Positions 63,408 to 64,000 of a DNA stretch of 64,000 nucleotides are shown here, in pieces. The stretch is taken from positions 91,700 to 155,699 of the forward strand of contig NZ_FOGG01000013.1 in assembly GCF_900111155.1 (NCBI RefSeq). Direction: 5' to 3'. This DNA is from Pedobacter rhizosphaerae (GTDB lineage Bacteria > Bacteroidota > Bacteroidia > Sphingobacteriales > Sphingobacteriaceae). Made by a program: the position numbers and the translations under genes. The notes beneath the pieces are model-generated. The model saw nothing but the letters and a program-made list of their open reading frames with translations, did not search any database and was not told where the DNA came from. Positions within the stretch are counted from its first letter, which is position 1. Each line of letters starts with the position of its first letter.

Positions 63408-64000
63408 TCAAACAGCCTCCATTTGATCCTTTTCTATATCCTTTTTCTTATAAGGGTAATGCTTCCAGCGTTTTTTTATTTCACCGCTCATATCATGTGC
63501 TTTGCTTGGCGTAAGATAATCCAGGCTGCCATGAGGTCTTTTTTCGTTGTAGTTTTTGATAATGATCCCAATACTTCTTTTTGCTTCTTTATGATCACGG
63601 TATATCCGTTTTGGAAAAAACTCATTCTTTACTATTCCGTTAACACGTTCGGCTAAAGCATTATCATACGGACTACCGCTTTCAGTCATACTTATTGCGA
63701 TCCTATCCCTATTTAGAAGCTCAGTATAGCTTTTAGAACAATATTGTATCCCCCGATCCGAATGATGAACCAATATAAAGGGTGAGTCCTTCTTTCTTCC
63801 AGCGATGGCCATCTCCAAAGCGATGATGCAACCAGTAGCCTCAAGGTTCGGATGGAGAGCGAATCATACAATCTTTCTGGAATAAGCATCAGTAATCAGA
63901 CTTAAATAACTAAAGCCCAACTGGGTCCGGATGTAGGTAATATCGCTTACCCATAGTTGTTCAGGGGCTGAAAGCAACATGTGTTTTATCAGGTTAGGAT
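63408..64000 (-). pseudogene. IS3-family transposase OrfB (DDE integrase core), nonsense-interrupted and cut by window edge
   Basis: The minus-strand frame entering at the right edge encodes PEQLWVSDITYIRTQLGFSY and LITDAYSRKIV, then an in-frame TGA at 63864-63866 (where Gly is usual), then FALHPNLEATGCIIALEMAI and on without a break to the stop at 63408. The three catalytic acids are present: Asp in WVSDITYI, Asp in VHHSDRGIQYC and Glu in ALAERVNGIVKNE. So the catalytic domain is complete but split. The open 136-codon piece (63408-63818) alone lacks the first Asp. The 5' part (OrfA and the OrfB N-terminus) is beyond the window. Confidence 0.88.

Overview
The window looks like a chromosomal segment of a Bacteroidetes bacterium. 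The gene families and the low-to-moderate GC fit a Sphingobacteriaceae (Pedobacter-like) species, but that placement is my inference. Evidence includes five SusC/SusD pairs, FecR anti-sigma factors paired with ECF sigma factors, a hybrid two-component regulator with Reg_prop/Y_Y_Y repeats, TlpA-type thioredoxins, lipoproteins with DUF4998/DUF4959/DUF5126/DUF5000-type domains, and one promoter that fits the Bacteroidetes -33/-7 consensus. Nearly all genes are on the minus strand, so operons read right to left.

Region 1 (1-6.7 kb): a 7TMR-DISM receptor ending in an IS1595/ISXO2-type transposase zinc ribbon (4772-6667) lies just upstream of a SusC/SusD pair; the SusD gene runs off the window. 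Region 2 (7-9 kb) holds decayed or orphan genes: a small membrane-protein gene split by an in-frame TAG, a chimeric dehydrogenase pseudogene, and an unknown 151-residue protein.

Region 3 (9.2-46.4 kb) is a large polysaccharide-utilisation region. In transcriptional order from the right it has: ECF sigma, FecR, SusC(STN)/SusD, GH31, GH29 fucosidase, RhaM-like mutarotase overlapping an aldo/keto reductase of L-fucose dehydrogenase type, a hybrid two-component regulator, an AraC regulator, SusC/SusD plus two surface lipoproteins, SusC/SusD, GH43 and GH2. The hydrolase set (alpha-xylosidase-like, fucosidase, beta-galactosidase-like, arabinosidase-like) would suit trimming of branched, fucose-containing plant glycans such as fucosylated xyloglucan side chains. 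The mutarotase and reductase would feed released fucose into oxidation. No endo-acting backbone enzyme is visible. A frameshifted glyoxalase-fold pseudogene lies between the sigma gene and its presumed FecR partner.

Region 4 (46.8-50.6 kb, plus strand) has a TlpA-like lipid- or periplasm-targeted protein, an orphan AAA+ protein related to the ATPases of contractile injection systems but with altered Walker B, sensor 1 and arginine-finger positions, and a small lipoprotein. Region 5 (50.9-60.3 kb) is a second sigma/FecR/SusC(STN)/SusD locus whose last gene is a tandem fusion of two TlpA modules.

Region 6 (60.5-64 kb) is a graveyard: an intact lipoprotein gene with an apparently lost ATG and its paralogue with two nonsense codons, an Rhs fragment, an orphan Tdi1/DUF1851-type immunity gene, two sets of regularly spaced repeats that look like IS ends, and an IS3-family transposase with an in-frame TGA.

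No tRNA, rRNA or CRISPR array was recognised.
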